A DNA stretch of 64,000 nucleotides from Sciurus carolinensis (taxonomy: Eukaryota > Chordata > Mammalia > Rodentia > Sciuridae). Shown piece after piece: positions 44,966-57,239 of this stretch (its first letter is position 1; each line of letters opens with the position of its first letter). The notes beneath the pieces are model-generated. The model had not been told where the DNA came from. It saw nothing but the letters and a program-made list of their open reading frames with translations, and made no database searches. Position numbers and translations under genes: made by a program. Where the stretch lies: the NCBI RefSeq assembly GCF_902686445.1, contig NC_062215.1, forward strand, positions 26,682,750-26,746,749, given 5' to 3'.

Positions 44966-45048
44966 GGCTGGAACTGTAGCTCAGGGATAGAGCGGGTACT
45001 TATTACTAAGTTCAAGGCCCTGGGTTCAAACTCTAGCATCAGTAAACA
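44966..45048 (+). mobile_element. ID SINE
   Basis: AGGGCTGGAACTGTAGCTCA to GGTTCAAACTCTAGCATC. Confidence 0.85.
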
Positions 45049-45837
45049 AAGTTAGAGACTAGAATTATCTGAAACATGGAACAGACAGGATTCAATGAGG
45101 AAAAAGAATAATTTTTTTTAGTGTAACAAATACCATACAGACTATGAAAATTCTATTTATTTAGGTATGTGAATCCTAGACTGACCATTTTACACAAAAA
45201 CAATTTTCACATTGAGATAAAAACAAAAAAAAAAATGCAATGTATAAAAGGTTGACAAGAGAATGATAAAAATAATATTTTAAAACCTTCAAGTACATTT
45301 TCTAATTAGCTCTGGAGAGATTATGTACTGGAACTGTTTATTTAAAATACTGAAAACTCATGCAGAAAACCTGTTTTAGAATCATTTTAACTTAACATAT
45401 TTTAATGTTTAGGTTATTGTGAATTTAATGTAACAAAAGTACCTTATACTGGATTAAGCAAGGGAGCTTCTTACCAAAAATTTACCAATGTATCATTTTC
45501 AAACTGGTAACAAATTGATTTTCTCTTCTCAGTATCACATACTCTCTACTACATGCACATAAGTTTTTGCTTAGCCAGCCAAGGAAATAAGTATTGGAAC
45601 TGCCTTAAATAACTAACTTGTTCTGTGGCATACTAATTTACTACTTGAAAAGTTAATTCCAAATTTAAAAGAAGAAAAGCAGAAGTTTGGTAAATGCCAC
45701 ATGACATTTAATGTTTTCTAGAAATAACCCCGCCCCCGCCAAATTATTCTGATTTTCCAAGAAAAATTAAAGCATGCTTTCTAAGGTCTGTTTCTTTGTC
45801 TCAATATAAGCATGGTAAGAAGAGCCCAGAAACCCAC

Positions 45838-45908
45838 CTCAGTGTGTCTTTGATGTAATGCATTATATTCCTTCTTCAGTTCTGCTTCTCTTTCTTCAAG
45901 TCTGCTAA
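45838..45908 (-). CDS. SPAG9: SPAG9 (JIP4) coding exon, N-terminal coiled coil
   Basis: This 71-nt exon encodes [20 protein letters not shown] and HTE, part of the charged N-terminal coiled coil of JIP4. The acceptor is TTGATTTCAG and the donor GTGGGT. It begins with two bases (TT) that complete an Ile codon, so the previous exon must end one base into a codon. That exon (expected to encode the KNYADQ region) was not found up to 64000, which makes the upstream intron at least 18 kb. Confidence 0.95.
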
Positions 45909-46176
45909 CTGAAATCAAGATACATACACTTAATCAAAACCAAATACAAGAAATTTACTTGAAAATGTCTGCCTTTAAAATGTGGAATGGATTAACCACA
46001 ATCCTTAGCAACTTTAAGACTCAGTGCTTCATATGAAATTCTGTACAAAGCAGCAACCTCATTTCATCATCTTTAATAAATAAAACTTTCAGAGATGGAG
46101 AATCGGGGGGGAAAAAAGAACTAAACATCAGATTGGTTCTCTAATATGTATGTTTATTAGGTCATCCTTCTAAATA

Positions 46177-46362
46177 GATTTTTTTTGTTTGTTTCGTACT
46201 GGGGATGGAACCCAAGGGCTCTTTACCCTTGACCTACAGTCCTTTTTAGTTTTTATTTTGAGATAGGGTCTAAGTTGTCAAGGCTGGCCTCAAACTTACC
46301 ATCCTCCCTCCTCAGGATTCTGAGTTGCTGGAATGATAGGTGTGTGCCGCCATACCCAGTTT
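46177..46362 (-). mobile_element. Composite B1-like/ID SINE
   Basis: GTACTGGGGATGGAACCCAA to CCATACCCAG. Confidence 0.88.
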
Positions 46363-47039
46363 TTAAATAGTCCCCCCTACCCCAAATTATAGAATTACGT
46401 CTTTTAAAAACAAAACTCTTCTTAAGGAAGTTTTAGTTAGCAATTGGGGCCCAAATCATTGATTCCTAACGTTTCCTAGTCCTATTCAAGCTCCTTTTCA
46501 GCACTATCGTGAAAGTGTCATTCTAAGAACTCTGCTCAATTTCAGGGACTCATCTTCTTTTATTTAGCTCCCTCTGCTGATAGATTTTGTGAGTGGCACT
46601 GATGTGGAATAGCACAGAATAAAACTTATGATATTAAAACAAAAAAGAAAGTTTTAGAGCCTGAGATAAAGAATGTCAGAGTAGGACATCAGGAAAGAAT
46701 GACTGCTAGAAAAGAAGAATGACTCAGAGAAAAGGTGGAGTCAAAGTGAGACCACAAAGAAATTACAGTACTCAAGACAGATGGTAATGAGAGTGTTCTA
46801 GACACTAATACCACAGAGGAACAAAGAACCATGCTGCTGGTGAGGCAGAAGGAAGATTGCCAATTGAAAGAGGTCACAATGCCTAAGGAGCTGTGGGAGA
46901 TACTCATCTTTGTGAATCAATATTTTCTTGATAATGTACAACCAATACAAAAACTTGGATACTGAGGCTAAAATGAAATTCAACTATCATCCATAAACTT
47001 CAATTTCAAATGTGTATTCATTAGCAAAGCCTCATTATT

Positions 47040-47257
47040 CTTGTCAGCTAACTTGTTACAAACTCATAAATATATTTATATCATCATTATTATCTCTACT
47101 TATAGTAGCTAACATTATAAACTGTTTATTATATCCTAACTGTATATAAACTAACTTATTCAAGTTTGACATTAACCTTATGATGAAAATATCATCATTA
47201 TATTCACTGAAACTTAGGAAACTGAGGCAAATAGTGACAAAGTTGACTCCTATTTAT
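47040..47257 (+). mobile_element. MIR SINE fragment
   Basis: ACTGAAACTTAGGAAACTGAG and upstream core; the target for the ID at 47273. Confidence 0.6.
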
Positions 47258-47272
47258 AATAGGGGTATTGTC

Positions 47273-47349
47273 GTGGGCTGGGGAGATAGCTCAGTCAGTA
47301 GAGTGCTTGCCTTGCAAGCACAAGGCCCTGGGTTCGATCCCCAGCACCA

Positions 47350-47379
<30 letters not shown>
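47273..47379 (+). mobile_element. Very young ID SINE with perfect 15-bp duplication
   Basis: GGCTGGGGAGATAGCTCAGT to GGTTCGATCCCCAGCACCAC and about 30 A. AATAGGGGTATTGTC is repeated exactly at 47258-47272 and 47380-47394. Confidence 0.96.
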
Positions 47380-47383
<4 letters not shown>

Positions 47384-47621
47384 GGGGTATTGTCCAGAAT
47401 CTGTGTTCTTTATTACCATGCTATGGAGAATCTCAACAAACACTCCTTTTAATCTGTTTTAAATACTGGAGTCTAAGATTTCACAGAAGGAAGGGCAAAA
47501 GCTTCAAACAAAAAATCCCCCTGTTCCTAAGGCAATAAGAACAATTGGCAATAACCCAATTATACATTGAACTGTCAAGCAAAAACAAACTCAATTTTAT
47601 TAAACATGAGGGACAAGCACA

Positions 47622-48032
47622 CTGCTACAGTTTGGATATGATTTGTCCCCCAAGGGTTCCTGTTTGGAGGCTTTGTTCCCAGGTGACTAGTGAAAGGCCT
47701 TTGGGTCACTGGGGTGGCTGCCCTTGGAGGAGATTAAGGCAGCTCTCCTAGGACCCCTAAGTATTCATGAGAGCAAGTTGTTATACTAAAGGACCTGACC
47801 CCTGAATTTCTCTCTGGCTTCTTGTTTTGAGATACAATGTCTTCCTCTGAAACACACTCCTGCCACTGTGACACCATCTATCACTAGGCCTTCACCAAAG
47901 GTCAAACCAATTCTCCTCTCCCACACTACCCAATCTTGGACTCTGAACTTCCAGAACTATAAACCTCTTTTCTTTATGGTTAGTCTTCTTTGGATATTTG
48001 GTTACAGTAAAGAAAAACAGATTAATACATTA
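47622..48032 (+). mobile_element. MaLR-type solo LTR
   Basis: CTACAGTTTGGATATGATTTG at the start, TAAACCTCTTTTCTTTATGG near the polyadenylation region, ending AACAGATTAATACA. An MST/THE-like order, old retroviral LTR without internal genes. Confidence 0.85.
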
Positions 48033-48034
48033 AA

Positions 48035-48510
48035 AGCAAACATTGCTACTCATCAAATTGGCTAAAATAAATATACCAAGTGCTGGTAAAGATGTAGGAC
48101 AAGGGCAACTTTCATATACTACAGTGGGGAGTATTAATTGGTACACCCAACTTGAAAATTTTTTGCAAGGCTTAAAAAGTAGAATGTTTGCCAATTCTAT
48201 GACAAAATAGTTTCACTGCTAGGAAGTACACATACTCATCCAACAAAAAGCATTTGAAACAATGTTCAAAGAAGCACTATCCATAATCATCCAAACCTGG
48301 AAACAACCTAACTATCCATGAACAGCAGAATGGATATTCATGTACTGGAATACATGAAAAATGAACAAATTATTGTTCCATACATATCATGGGTGAATAT
48401 CACAAGCAAGATGTTGAGGGACCAAAGCAGAAACCAATGAATATAGCATTCAAAGACACACAAAACTGAAGTGTTAGAAATCAGAATAGTAGTTACCTTT
48501 GGGGAGGAGT
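48035..48510 (+). mobile_element. Ancient L1 ORF2/3' fragment
   Basis: AGTGCTGGTAAAGATGTAGG, CCAAACCTGGAAACAACCTA and later phrases follow the L1 ORF2 C-terminal order; no open frame. Confidence 0.7.
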
Positions 48511-48702
48511 TAGTCTCCCAATGATGAATTTATGTATATAAAGCCCCACCCTTCCCCACTTCAAACATAATGTGTATCCATTCACACAGGTGTTTTCCTT
48601 GGCTTGAATATTCATTAGGTTCATTACTCGTTATGCAATGAGTTCAACATGTAGCACAGAATTTAAACAGACTGGCTGGAACCTTCACAAACATGTTGTG
48701 CA

Positions 48703-48882
48703 CCCAGGAGTAGAGGCATGTGCTTGTAAACCCAGTGACACAGAAGCCTGAGGCAGGAGGATTCCAAGTTCCTCAGCATTTAGCAAGACCCTGTCCCAAT
48801 TAACAAATAAAAAAGACTGGTTATGTGACTTGATGGTAAAATGCCCTTGGATTCAATCCACAGTACCACAAAAACAAATAAG
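48703..48882 (+). mobile_element. Composite B1-like/ID SINE
   Basis: GCCTGAGGCAGGAGGATTCC to GATTCAATCCACAGTACCAC. Confidence 0.85.
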
Positions 48883-49234
48883 ACCAAGTTGTATTGTTTT
48901 TATTTCAAATTCACAGGGAGACAGCAATAGTGTTACCAAATTAGAGAAATTATAAAAGGAAACAAAGATGGATAAAGAAAGATAAACTAGAATTACTCTG
49001 TTGAAGGTCATGTTGGTAATTTCTACAAGCAATATGTATATCCTTTGATAATATGTTACTATTCTTATTTATCCTACAGATACTTACACCAATGCCCAAA
49101 GATATGAAAATGAAGACCTTATGTAACATATTTTATTATGACCTCCAAACTGGAACTACCCCTAAATTTGTCATTAGAAGGTTCATCAAGAAAATTATGA
49201 GTCATACAATATCATGCAGTGGCTTTCCTACTTA

Positions 49235-49365
49235 TTTGCCACGTGACCACAAGTAAATTAACCTCCCTGGGTCTCAGTTTCCTTGGGTAATAACAGCGTA
49301 TGAGAATTTATATTGAATTAATATTTGTAAAGGACATTCAAGAGTGCATGGCACAAATGTGTTTT
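49235..49365 (+). mobile_element. MIR SINE fragment
   Basis: CCTGGGTCTCAGTTTCCTTG and GAGTGCATGGCACA. Confidence 0.7.
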
Positions 49366-49699
49366 TCAAATGAACTACAATAATTAAAGATGCTCTCAAA
49401 AGGAATGCAGTATATCTGTATGTACTAACATGGGATGGTGTCAAGAACTGAACAGAAGGGTGTTGAATATATATTGTAGAAAATTAAAAACACAAAATAC
49501 AAAACCACTGAAATGTCCACAAAACAATAGCTCTTTCCCACACTCTTATTTTGACAAAAATCTTCCTAGTCATTCATATGCTCTTTTCTTACTCTCATAT
49601 CACACACTCAATATATCAGCAAATACCATCCACTCTACTTTCAAAATTAATCTAGAATCTGACCCCCTTTTCACCACCTCTGACACTTCCATCATGGTC

Positions 49700-49928
49700 C
49701 AAGATATGATTTCTTAATTGGATTACTGCAATTGTATACTGGCTAGTATCTCAGCTTAGTCTTTCAGTACATTCTCAAAATAGTGTGAGTGGAATTGGAG
49801 AGTGACTACTTTTTAAGGACTTCCTGTCACATTTAAAATGGAGAAGGGGCATTCTTACAATGGTCTACAAGACTCCTGTCAAGTTACTCACACCACCCTT
49901 CTCCCTAACCCCATACAGAACTTTAATG
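49700..49928 (+). mobile_element. L2 LINE 3' fragment
   Basis: GGATTACTGCAATTGTATAC and ATGGTCTACAAGACTCCTGT follow the L2 3' order. Confidence 0.65.
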
Positions 49929-49939
49929 TCATGACCTAA

Positions 49940-50329
49940 GTGTTATGGATTGCAATTGCCTCCATCCCCTAATTTCATGGGAGGAAGCCCTAACTCCCAA
50001 TGTGATTGTGTTTGAGAGTAAAGGCCTAAAGGATGTAATTGCAAGTTAAATGAGGTCATGATGGTGGGGCATTTATCCAATAGGACTGATGTCCTTTTAA
50101 GAGGAAGAGATACCAGAAATATTTCTCCACATAGAAAGAAAAAAGTCATGTTGGGACACAGAAAGAAGACTGCTACCTGCAATTCAAAGGTGAAGGGCCT
50201 CAGAAAAATCCAAACCTGCTTGTAGTTTGATCTTAGACTTCCAACCTCAATTTCGAGAAATAAACTTCTGCTACTTCAGCTACTCAGTTTATGGTAATTT
50301 GATATGACAGCTTTAGCTTACTAATATAT
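49940..50329 (+). mobile_element. MaLR (MLT1-like) solo LTR
   Basis: TGTTATGGATTGCAATTGCC, CCAATAGGACTGATGTCCTT, AGAAATAAACTTCTGCTAC, ending TTACTAATATA. Confidence 0.85.
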
Positions 50330-50942
50330 CGACTAAATACTATTAAGTAAGCCTCAGAGAAGCTTTTATACAAAGCATTTGTTAAGTGACTTTGTCAGGG
50401 CCTATAGCGTACAGAAACAGATCCTGATTTTATACTGGCTTACTAATCAATGGTCTGCATAGCTTTGTTGTAATGTGTGACTTAGCAAGACTATGGGGAA
50501 GAAATAAAAGTCTCAATATATCACTAATTTTTGGATTTCCAATATCTATTTGAATGACTATAACCATTGTTTAGATTGGTTTAATTTATCTACAAAAATT
50601 CCTTGAAGTTCTATTAATCAATTTATTCTCTTTAAGCATTCTGTATTATCCCTATCTATAATGCCTTCAGCCTCCATTCACTGCTTTCTAACCCATTAGA
50701 TTTACTTTCTACTTAATTTATTCCCACTTGGCATCATTTTCTTACTTTTGCCCCCAAAATAACATTTGATGAAGTATCAACCCATTCTCTAAGCCTCTTG
50801 AAGAAAAAAAATTCTATACTTAGTAATCTCATAAATGATCTATTAATATTTCTTAGCAAGGATTTATCACACACAAAAAAGGTCATTTAGCACATGCAAG
50901 CTACAGGGGGTTATACCCAACTTGTCCCCTATCTGTTATTTT

Positions 50943-51510
50943 TAAACAGACTTTATTTTTGGAACAGTTTTAGTTCACAGCAAAATTGAGCAAAAAGACA
51001 GATAACTCCCATTTACCCACCCCTTGCCCCACACAAGGACAACAACATCCCAAATGAGAGTGGTACATTTGTTACAATCAATGAACCTACACTGACACAT
51101 CATGACCCAAAGTACATCATTTAATTAGGTTTTACTCTTAGTGTTATACATCTTATGGGTTTTGAAAAATGTATAGCAACATATACCCAGTTTTAAAGTA
51201 TCATACGAACATACAAAGAGGGTTCCTTACCTTTAATAATTCTCTGTGCTCTACCTATTCATCTTTTCCCACCTACCACCAATCCTCAGAAATCACTGAT
51301 TTTTTTACTGCCTCTGTAGTTTTGCCCTTTCTACATGGTATATAATTGAAGTCATATGGTAGACTTTTCAGATTGGCTTCTTTCACTTAGCAATAAGCAT
51401 TTGAGATTACTCCATGTCTTTTCATGATTTGATAGATCATTTCTTTTTAGCACTGAATAATATTCCATAGTATAAATTACCATAGCCTATTCCTGTAATT
51501 TTCATATGAG
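50943..51510 (-). mobile_element. Ancient L1M-type 3' end
   Basis: GACTTTATTTTTGGAACAGT, GTGGTACATTTGTTACAATC and CTGAATAATATTCCATAG, reverse order of an old L1 3' end. Confidence 0.8.
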
Positions 51511-51551
51511 CCAAAAGTCTTGAAATTACAAGCCTTAAACACTCATCATTT

Positions 51552-51746
51552 CTTTTTTTGATTGAACTCAGCAGCACTCGATCACTGAGCCACACTCCCA
51601 GCCCTATTTTATATTTTATTTAGAGACAGGGTCTCACTGAGTTGCTTAGCACCTCGCCATTGCTGAGGCTGGCTTTGAACTCTTGATCCTCCTGCCTCAG
51701 GCTCAGAAGCCACTGAGATTACAGGTGTGGGCCACCACGCCTGGCA
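51552..51746 (-). mobile_element. Composite B1-like/ID SINE
   Basis: GATTGAACTCAGCAGCACTC to CACCACGCCTGGC. Confidence 0.92.
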
Positions 51747-52160
51747 ACCCTCACCATTTCTAAGCACAAAAGTTAAGATTCTTAATCCAAAAAAACTATA
51801 TTTTAAGATATTTTCAACTAGTATTATGCACACTGAAAACCTGTATAACAGATGATGTCCACGTTTTCACTGTTTCAATGCAAAATAAATCATAACTACA
51901 CTTTAAAAAGCCAAGCTCTGTTTTTGTTTTTTTTATACAAATATATTTTGCCTGTTTCACTAGTCAGTAACAGCAAAATATTGAATTCTGCATCATCTTA
52001 AATAAAACATACAAATCTCCTGGTTAAAATAACTAAATTAGATTTAAATCTAATCAGCTGGTCTAGCATAAGTATCATCCACTTTTATCTTCCTCTCCAA
52101 TCCAATACAAGAGTAAATTATAAACTACTGACCTCACCTTTTTACTTAAGATCCTTTACT

Positions 52161-52212
52161 GGGCTGGGGAGATAGCTCAGCTGGTAGGCAAGCCCTGAGT
52201 TTCATCCCCAGT

Positions 52213-52248
<36 letters not shown>
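52161..52248 (+). mobile_element. Young ID SINE with internal deletion
   Basis: GGGCTGGGGAGATAGCTCAG, then about 20 bases of the middle (GAGTGCTTGCC region) are missing; about 32 A. AGATCCTTTACT occurs on both sides. Confidence 0.92.
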
Positions 52249-52250
<2 letters not shown>

Positions 52251-52628
52251 AGAGAAAGATCCTTTACTAATTTATTTTTCTGTCCCATTAAACAGAAGGT
52301 TTATCGTTTTGTAGTTATACTTAAATGTATCACTGATAACTAATCTACAAATCAAAACAAGAAGACTAATAATATATTTTATTATGAATAGGCAACCACA
52401 CAGTTTTACAGAGATAGTTTAAGCATTAGTTTATCTACTTCCCCATTTATGAACAAGGCACTAAATAAGTGAGGATACGAAGGGGAAACCCAAAGAATAT
52501 GTCCCCAAGTAGTTGTCCATTAAATTTAACTCTGTAAAACTTAGGTTTTCACACAGCTAAATTAGTGGTTTGGTTATTTCTAGCTGTAAGATCAGCAGGA
52601 TATACAGGCAATTAATTGAAAGTAGTAA

Positions 52629-52833
52629 GGGCTAGGCGTGGTGGTACACACCTATAATTCCAGGGACTACAGAGACAGAGGAAGGAGGATTCCAAGTTCA
52701 AAGCCAACTTCAGCAACTTAGCAAGGCCCTAAGCAACTTAGTAGAACCCTGTCTCAAAATTTAAAAAATATATTAAAAAGGGCTGGAATATGACTCAGTG
52801 GTTAACCATCCCTGGGTTCAACCCCTGGTACCA
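52629..52833 (+). mobile_element. Composite B1-like/ID SINE
   Basis: GGGCTAGGCGTGGTGGTACA to GTTCAACCCCTGGTACC. Confidence 0.92.
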
Positions 52834-52859
52834 ATAAGGTGACAAGCAGTGAGAGATCA

Positions 52860-53215
52860 CAAATATATATAATTCAGTCCTAAAAAGGAATGAAGTACCA
52901 ATACATAATACAAAATGAATGAACTTTATGCTAAGTGAAAGAAGCTGGTCACAAAAGACGATCTATTGTAAGATTCTATATAAAATATCTGGGTTAGACA
53001 AGTCCACAGAGATCAAAAGTAGACTAGTGGTTGTCCAGGAGTAGGGGAAGCAGGGAATGTGGAGAGTGCTAACAGGCATGGAATTTACTTTTGGGGTGAG
53101 GAAAATGTTCCCAAATTAATGGTGGTGATTGTACAACTTTGTGAATATATTAAAAACCTGAGTTGTATATACTAATGTGTTGGATCCCATCATATGCCAA
53201 TTATATTTCAATATA
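52860..53215 (+). mobile_element. Ancient L1 3' fragment
   Basis: ATGAACTTTATGCTAAGTGA and TTGTGAATATATTAAAAACC, L1 3'UTR-like. Confidence 0.65.
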
Positions 53216-53385
53216 GAAGAGTAATGACTAATCTAACCCTTAACACAAACATCAGGAAATTATCTCCTAATTTAATAATAACCTAAATTACCTTCTAATT
53301 CAAGAATAAAAAATCAAATGATAAGGGAATGAAATCTCAACATTCAGTAACTGTTGACTAAATTAATGAATATGCAATGATGGGT

Positions 53386-53482
53386 TTTTTTGTTCGTGGA
53401 TTTTTTGCAGTGCTGGGGATAGAATTCAAGGCCTCGCACTCATGCCAGGCAAGTGCTCTTATCATTAAGCCACATTCCCAGC
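53386..53482 (-). mobile_element. ID SINE
   Basis: TTTTTTGCAGTGCTGGGGAT to AGCCACATTCCCAGCC. Confidence 0.88.
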
Positions 53483-54206
53483 CTATAACAAAGTTTCAAA
53501 GCAATGATAAAATCAAACCAGAGGAACCAGAAGTTGTTTTTTTTTTTTTTTTAAAATCAGGTTATATGAGCACAAATTTTAAGTGTTACATTTTCATTAA
53601 AACTTTCTTTCTCAGATAATTCACAGTACGAATACATAGATGGTTGCTAGGCTCTGAGTACATTCATTCCCTTGCCTCAACACTTTAGCAAAATCACCCC
53701 CTACAAAGCAAAGCAAAGCTGGCCAAATGTTAACCAAAGAAGTTTTCTTCTTTTCTTGGGGACACAAAGCTAGACTATAGCTCCTGCATTTAGCCTCTCA
53801 TTGAGTTATACACAATGAAGTAGAAGCAAAGGTGACAACGCTACTACCACACACAATCCTCCATTCTCTCCCATCCTCCAACTTAATGCAGGTGACTATG
53901 ATGAACTTGGGAAGCTATATAAATTGGAAAGAACCTTTTATCTAAAGAAGCTACCCACTTATCAGAAACATCTACTTTTTAAACTTCACACAAGCAAGAA
54001 ATAACATTTGAGTCATTCTACAGTTATGTTGCCTAACATTGGGGATACATTCTCAGAAATGCCTTATTAGCCAATTTCTTCACCATGTGCACATCACGGA
54101 GTATACTTACACAAACTAGAACAGCTATCATGTCACTAGGTGATTTAATCTTATGAAACTGCTATTGTATATGCAGTCCATCATTGACTGGAACATCATT
54201 ATGGCC

Positions 54207-54434
54207 AGACACTATAGCACACATCTGTAATCCCAGCTATTTAGGAGGTTGAAGCAGGAAGACTGCAATTGAAGGCAGCCTGGGCAACATAGTGAGACCC
54301 TCTCTTAAAAAAAGTTTTAAAAATTGTAAAAAGGGTGAAGCAGAGTGTAACTCAATGTTAGAGAGAACTTGCCTAGAAAGTTCAAGGCCTTGGATTCAAT
54401 CCCCAGTACCACAAAAATAAATAAATAAATAAAA
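54207..54434 (+). mobile_element. Composite B1-like/ID SINE
   Basis: GCACACATCTGTAATCCCAG to GATTCAATCCCCAGTACCAC and an (AAAT)n tail. Confidence 0.88.
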
Positions 54435-54611
54435 ATCATTGGACTATGTGTAATTTTCATGATTTGTTTGCTACAATAACCAAAGTTAGCTTAACATACA
54501 TCAGCTTATAAACTTTCATGTGAAGTCCTCATAAAAAATGTCATAAATCAAAGGTACATCACCCCATTACACTTTAGAATAGTGTTTATATCTGTTATGC
54601 TGAATGACATT

Positions 54612-54693
54612 TCTTTTTAAATTTGTTTGTTCTTTAGTTATATGACAACAGAATGTATTTTGACATATTATACATGCATATAGTATAACTTCC
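54612..54693 (-). mobile_element. L1 3'-end fragment
   Basis: TTTAGTTATATGACAACAGA and TTATACATGCATATAGTATA resemble the L1 tail at 36370-36450. Confidence 0.5.
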
Positions 54694-54698
54694 CATTC

Positions 54699-54827
54699 TT
54701 TTTTTAAATATTTTTTTAGTTGTTGATGGACCTTTATTTATTTATGTTTTTATGTGATGCTGAGAATCAAACCCAGTGTCTCACACATGCTAGGCAAGTG
54801 CTCTATCACTGACTCACAACTCCAGCC
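54699..54827 (-). mobile_element. ID-derived SINE with long tail
   Basis: TTTTTTAGTTGTTGATGGAC tail, (TTTA)n, ID head to CAACTCCAGCCCC. AACTTCCCATTC flanks both sides. Confidence 0.9.
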
Positions 54828-55867
54828 CCTAACTTCCCATTCCTGTGGTTGTACGTGATGTGGAGTTACACTGGTCTTGTACTGACTGACTTTCTGAATG
54901 CTATTCTGGCAATTACTGTTTCCTCCCTAACGTAACAATTACCTAGGTAGAAATTATTAATCACTTTCTGTATTTCTTTCACCTGTACTGTGATCTAAAT
55001 ATTATCTTTTTAGGTATGTATAGTACCAATCATATAAAGATCGTAGTATATTATCTTATAACTGATCATATAATACGTAAGTTATTATACATATGCCAAC
55101 TGAGATTATGTAATACACCAAGATCACATAGTACAAATTCAGAACCTCTCACTCTTTTCTGAAAATACTTAAAATAACTCAGTACAACATATCCCCTAAA
55201 CTCAGTTTACTCAAGGCTTACGTCACGTGAGATGGTACGAACACTTTTGAAAAGTACCTTTTAACAAAGGGAAGAACCATCTCTCTTCAGAGTCTTGAAT
55301 GCCACTAAGGAACCAGTAAAGGAAAAAAGAGATAAAGAAGAAGGGAAGGGAAGAGCAGAAAAGAAAAGTCTTTGGGCAAGGACTATAGATAACCAAGAAG
55401 CCTCAAGTATCATAAAGTTAACCAAAGCCTATATTGTTATATTACTTCTGAAATGTATTACAAGGTTGTTTCTTGTTTAATAGTTCCCATGTGAACTTCA
55501 AAATAATCTTAGGAAAAAATCCTAAAATCTTATCTTTGCACATGAAAACAAGCTACAACCTGCCATTAATTGGAAATAAACAAGTTTGTTTATCCTACCT
55601 ATTCCAAAACAAAAAGATAACCAATCTGCAATTTTTTTAACTGCTAATTTTCTAAGGAGGGGAAAAATGTGAAATCATGGTATCTAAAAGGAAAAAAGTG
55701 GGGAGGAGAAGAAAAAACAGCTATCAAAAGACTGACCCCTTGTAACAGCCAATGGCGACACTTTAGCCTCATTTTGAATGCTCTTTCTACCATCTTTCCA
55801 AAATGCAAGAGGATGTGATTAAGGCAGGAAGAGCCACCTGCTCTGCCGGCTCAAAATCAGAGCTTAC

Positions 55868-55948
55868 CTCCTTAGATTGATGGCCTTTGCCAAGTTTGGA
55901 ACACCTTCCATCTCTGTTGTCTTCTGCCCCATCAGACTGCTGATAGGC
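55868..55948 (-). other. Candidate 81-nt cassette exon in upstream SPAG9 intron (unassigned)
   Basis: A very strong acceptor (TTTCTCTTTCTTCCCCCCATAG) and a consensus donor (GAG then GTAAGCT) bracket 81 nt. One frame is fully open (starting AYQQSDGAEDNRDG) and a second is open (PISSLMGQKTTEMEG), but the phase required between the missing upstream exon and 45838-45908 meets a TGA five codons in. If spliced into SPAG9 here it would act as a truncating (poison) exon. It matches no repeat I recognise. It could also belong to an unannotated noncoding transcript. Confidence 0.45.
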
Positions 55949-56928
55949 CTATGGGGGGAAGAAAGAGAAACAGACCTGCTAGAATGCCATATCCAACTTA
56001 TTATTTGCCTTCCCAAAAGGAGTCATCAGTTCTTACTATTCATGGAAGGCAGATAAACCAACTGTCACTGGACCTCAGAAGATTGACTTTGGTCTTTCAG
56101 AAATTCTCCTTGAATAATTTATCATGAAAAGTCCCAAAAAATAAGCAAGAATCAAATGCTGACTTCAGAGCACACAAATCTAAGACAACCACATCAAACA
56201 GTAATATAAACCTCTCCTCTACCAACTAAGTCCTTCACCATGTCTCTAAATCTCAACTGTTCTGACAGACGAAACATGTTATTAATCAATATTACGAAAA
56301 ATTATAAATATTTTAAAGTGCCCATGAATCAATGATCATATCTTAAAATCGAGAGTGGGAACTTCTAACAATCTGACATAGTCACTGGTTTGAAGATGTC
56401 ACCTAAGTCATCCACAACAGAAAGCTGACGCTCTCTCCTACCTAAAGGTTCTGTGTAGGAGACGCCATGCTTTACTTCAGCACGAATTCCTATGCATCAC
56501 TCTCATGGTCAAGAAACACTTTCTCATTACCAACGAACACCAACAAATTCATTTCCTCTAATTTAACCCTCCAAAATTACAGAAACCCAGCTTGGAATCT
56601 TCCTTATCCACCATCCCTTTATATGTTTGAAGAAGAAATTAATTCATTTTTTTTTCTGTTCTCTAAGCTAAAGTACCAGAAATCATCTAACCCTTACTCA
56701 CAGAATTAATTTTCTGTGATAGCTCTAGCTCTAGGTATTAATTATAAACTACAATGTTAAGGTTCTTAATAGACAACACTAGACTACAAAAGTGGAAGAG
56801 TGCAAACACAAATAATTAAACATAAAACAGGGCAGATCTCAGTATTACCTATGAAGTAATAAAATGTTACTATTTGCATAAATTATCTTGTGTCTGCTTT
56901 TTTGCTTTCCCTCTTATATACAGCCTCT

Positions 56929-56949
56929 TTAAAAAAAAAAAAAAAAAAA
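56929..56949. repeat. Poly(A) tract
   Basis: About 19 A without a recognisable SINE body before it. Confidence 0.7.
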
Positions 56950-56984
56950 GCCCTTAAACAAAGCTTACTTGATACACAGATTTT

Positions 56985-57190
56985 TTTTTTTTTTTCTTTT
57001 CTTGTAATGGTGATTGAACCCAGGGGGACTCAATCACTAAGTGACTTTTCCAGTCCTTTTTCCTATTTTATTTAGAGAGTGGGTCTTGCTGAGTTACTTA
57101 GGGTTTTGCTAAGTTGCTGAAGCTGGCTTTGAACTCATGATCCTCCTGCCTCAGCATCCCAAGATGCTGGTATCACAGGGGTGCACCAGC
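56985..57190 (-). mobile_element. Composite B1-like/ID SINE
   Basis: TGGTGATTGAACCCAGGGGG to ATCACAGGGGTGCACCAG; its far end is disturbed by the piece at 57198-57239. Confidence 0.88.
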
Positions 57191-57197
57191 GTTCACA

Positions 57198-57239
57198 GGG
57201 CCCTGGGTTCGATCCCCAGCACTGCAAAAAAAAAAAAAA
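57198..57239 (+). mobile_element. 5'-truncated ID SINE (3' third only)
   Basis: GGGCCCTGGGTTCGATCCCC and AGCACTGC plus an A tail. Similar ACAGGGGTGC sequences stand on both sides. Confidence 0.75.

Larger units (their letters stand above)
40498..45837 (-). other. SPAG9: SPAG9 intron
   Basis: SINEs, MIRs and a (TC)n run. 40498-41208, 41301-42009, 42216-42904, 43229-43964, 44413-44965 and 45049-45837 are AT-rich without a named feature. Confidence 0.85.
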
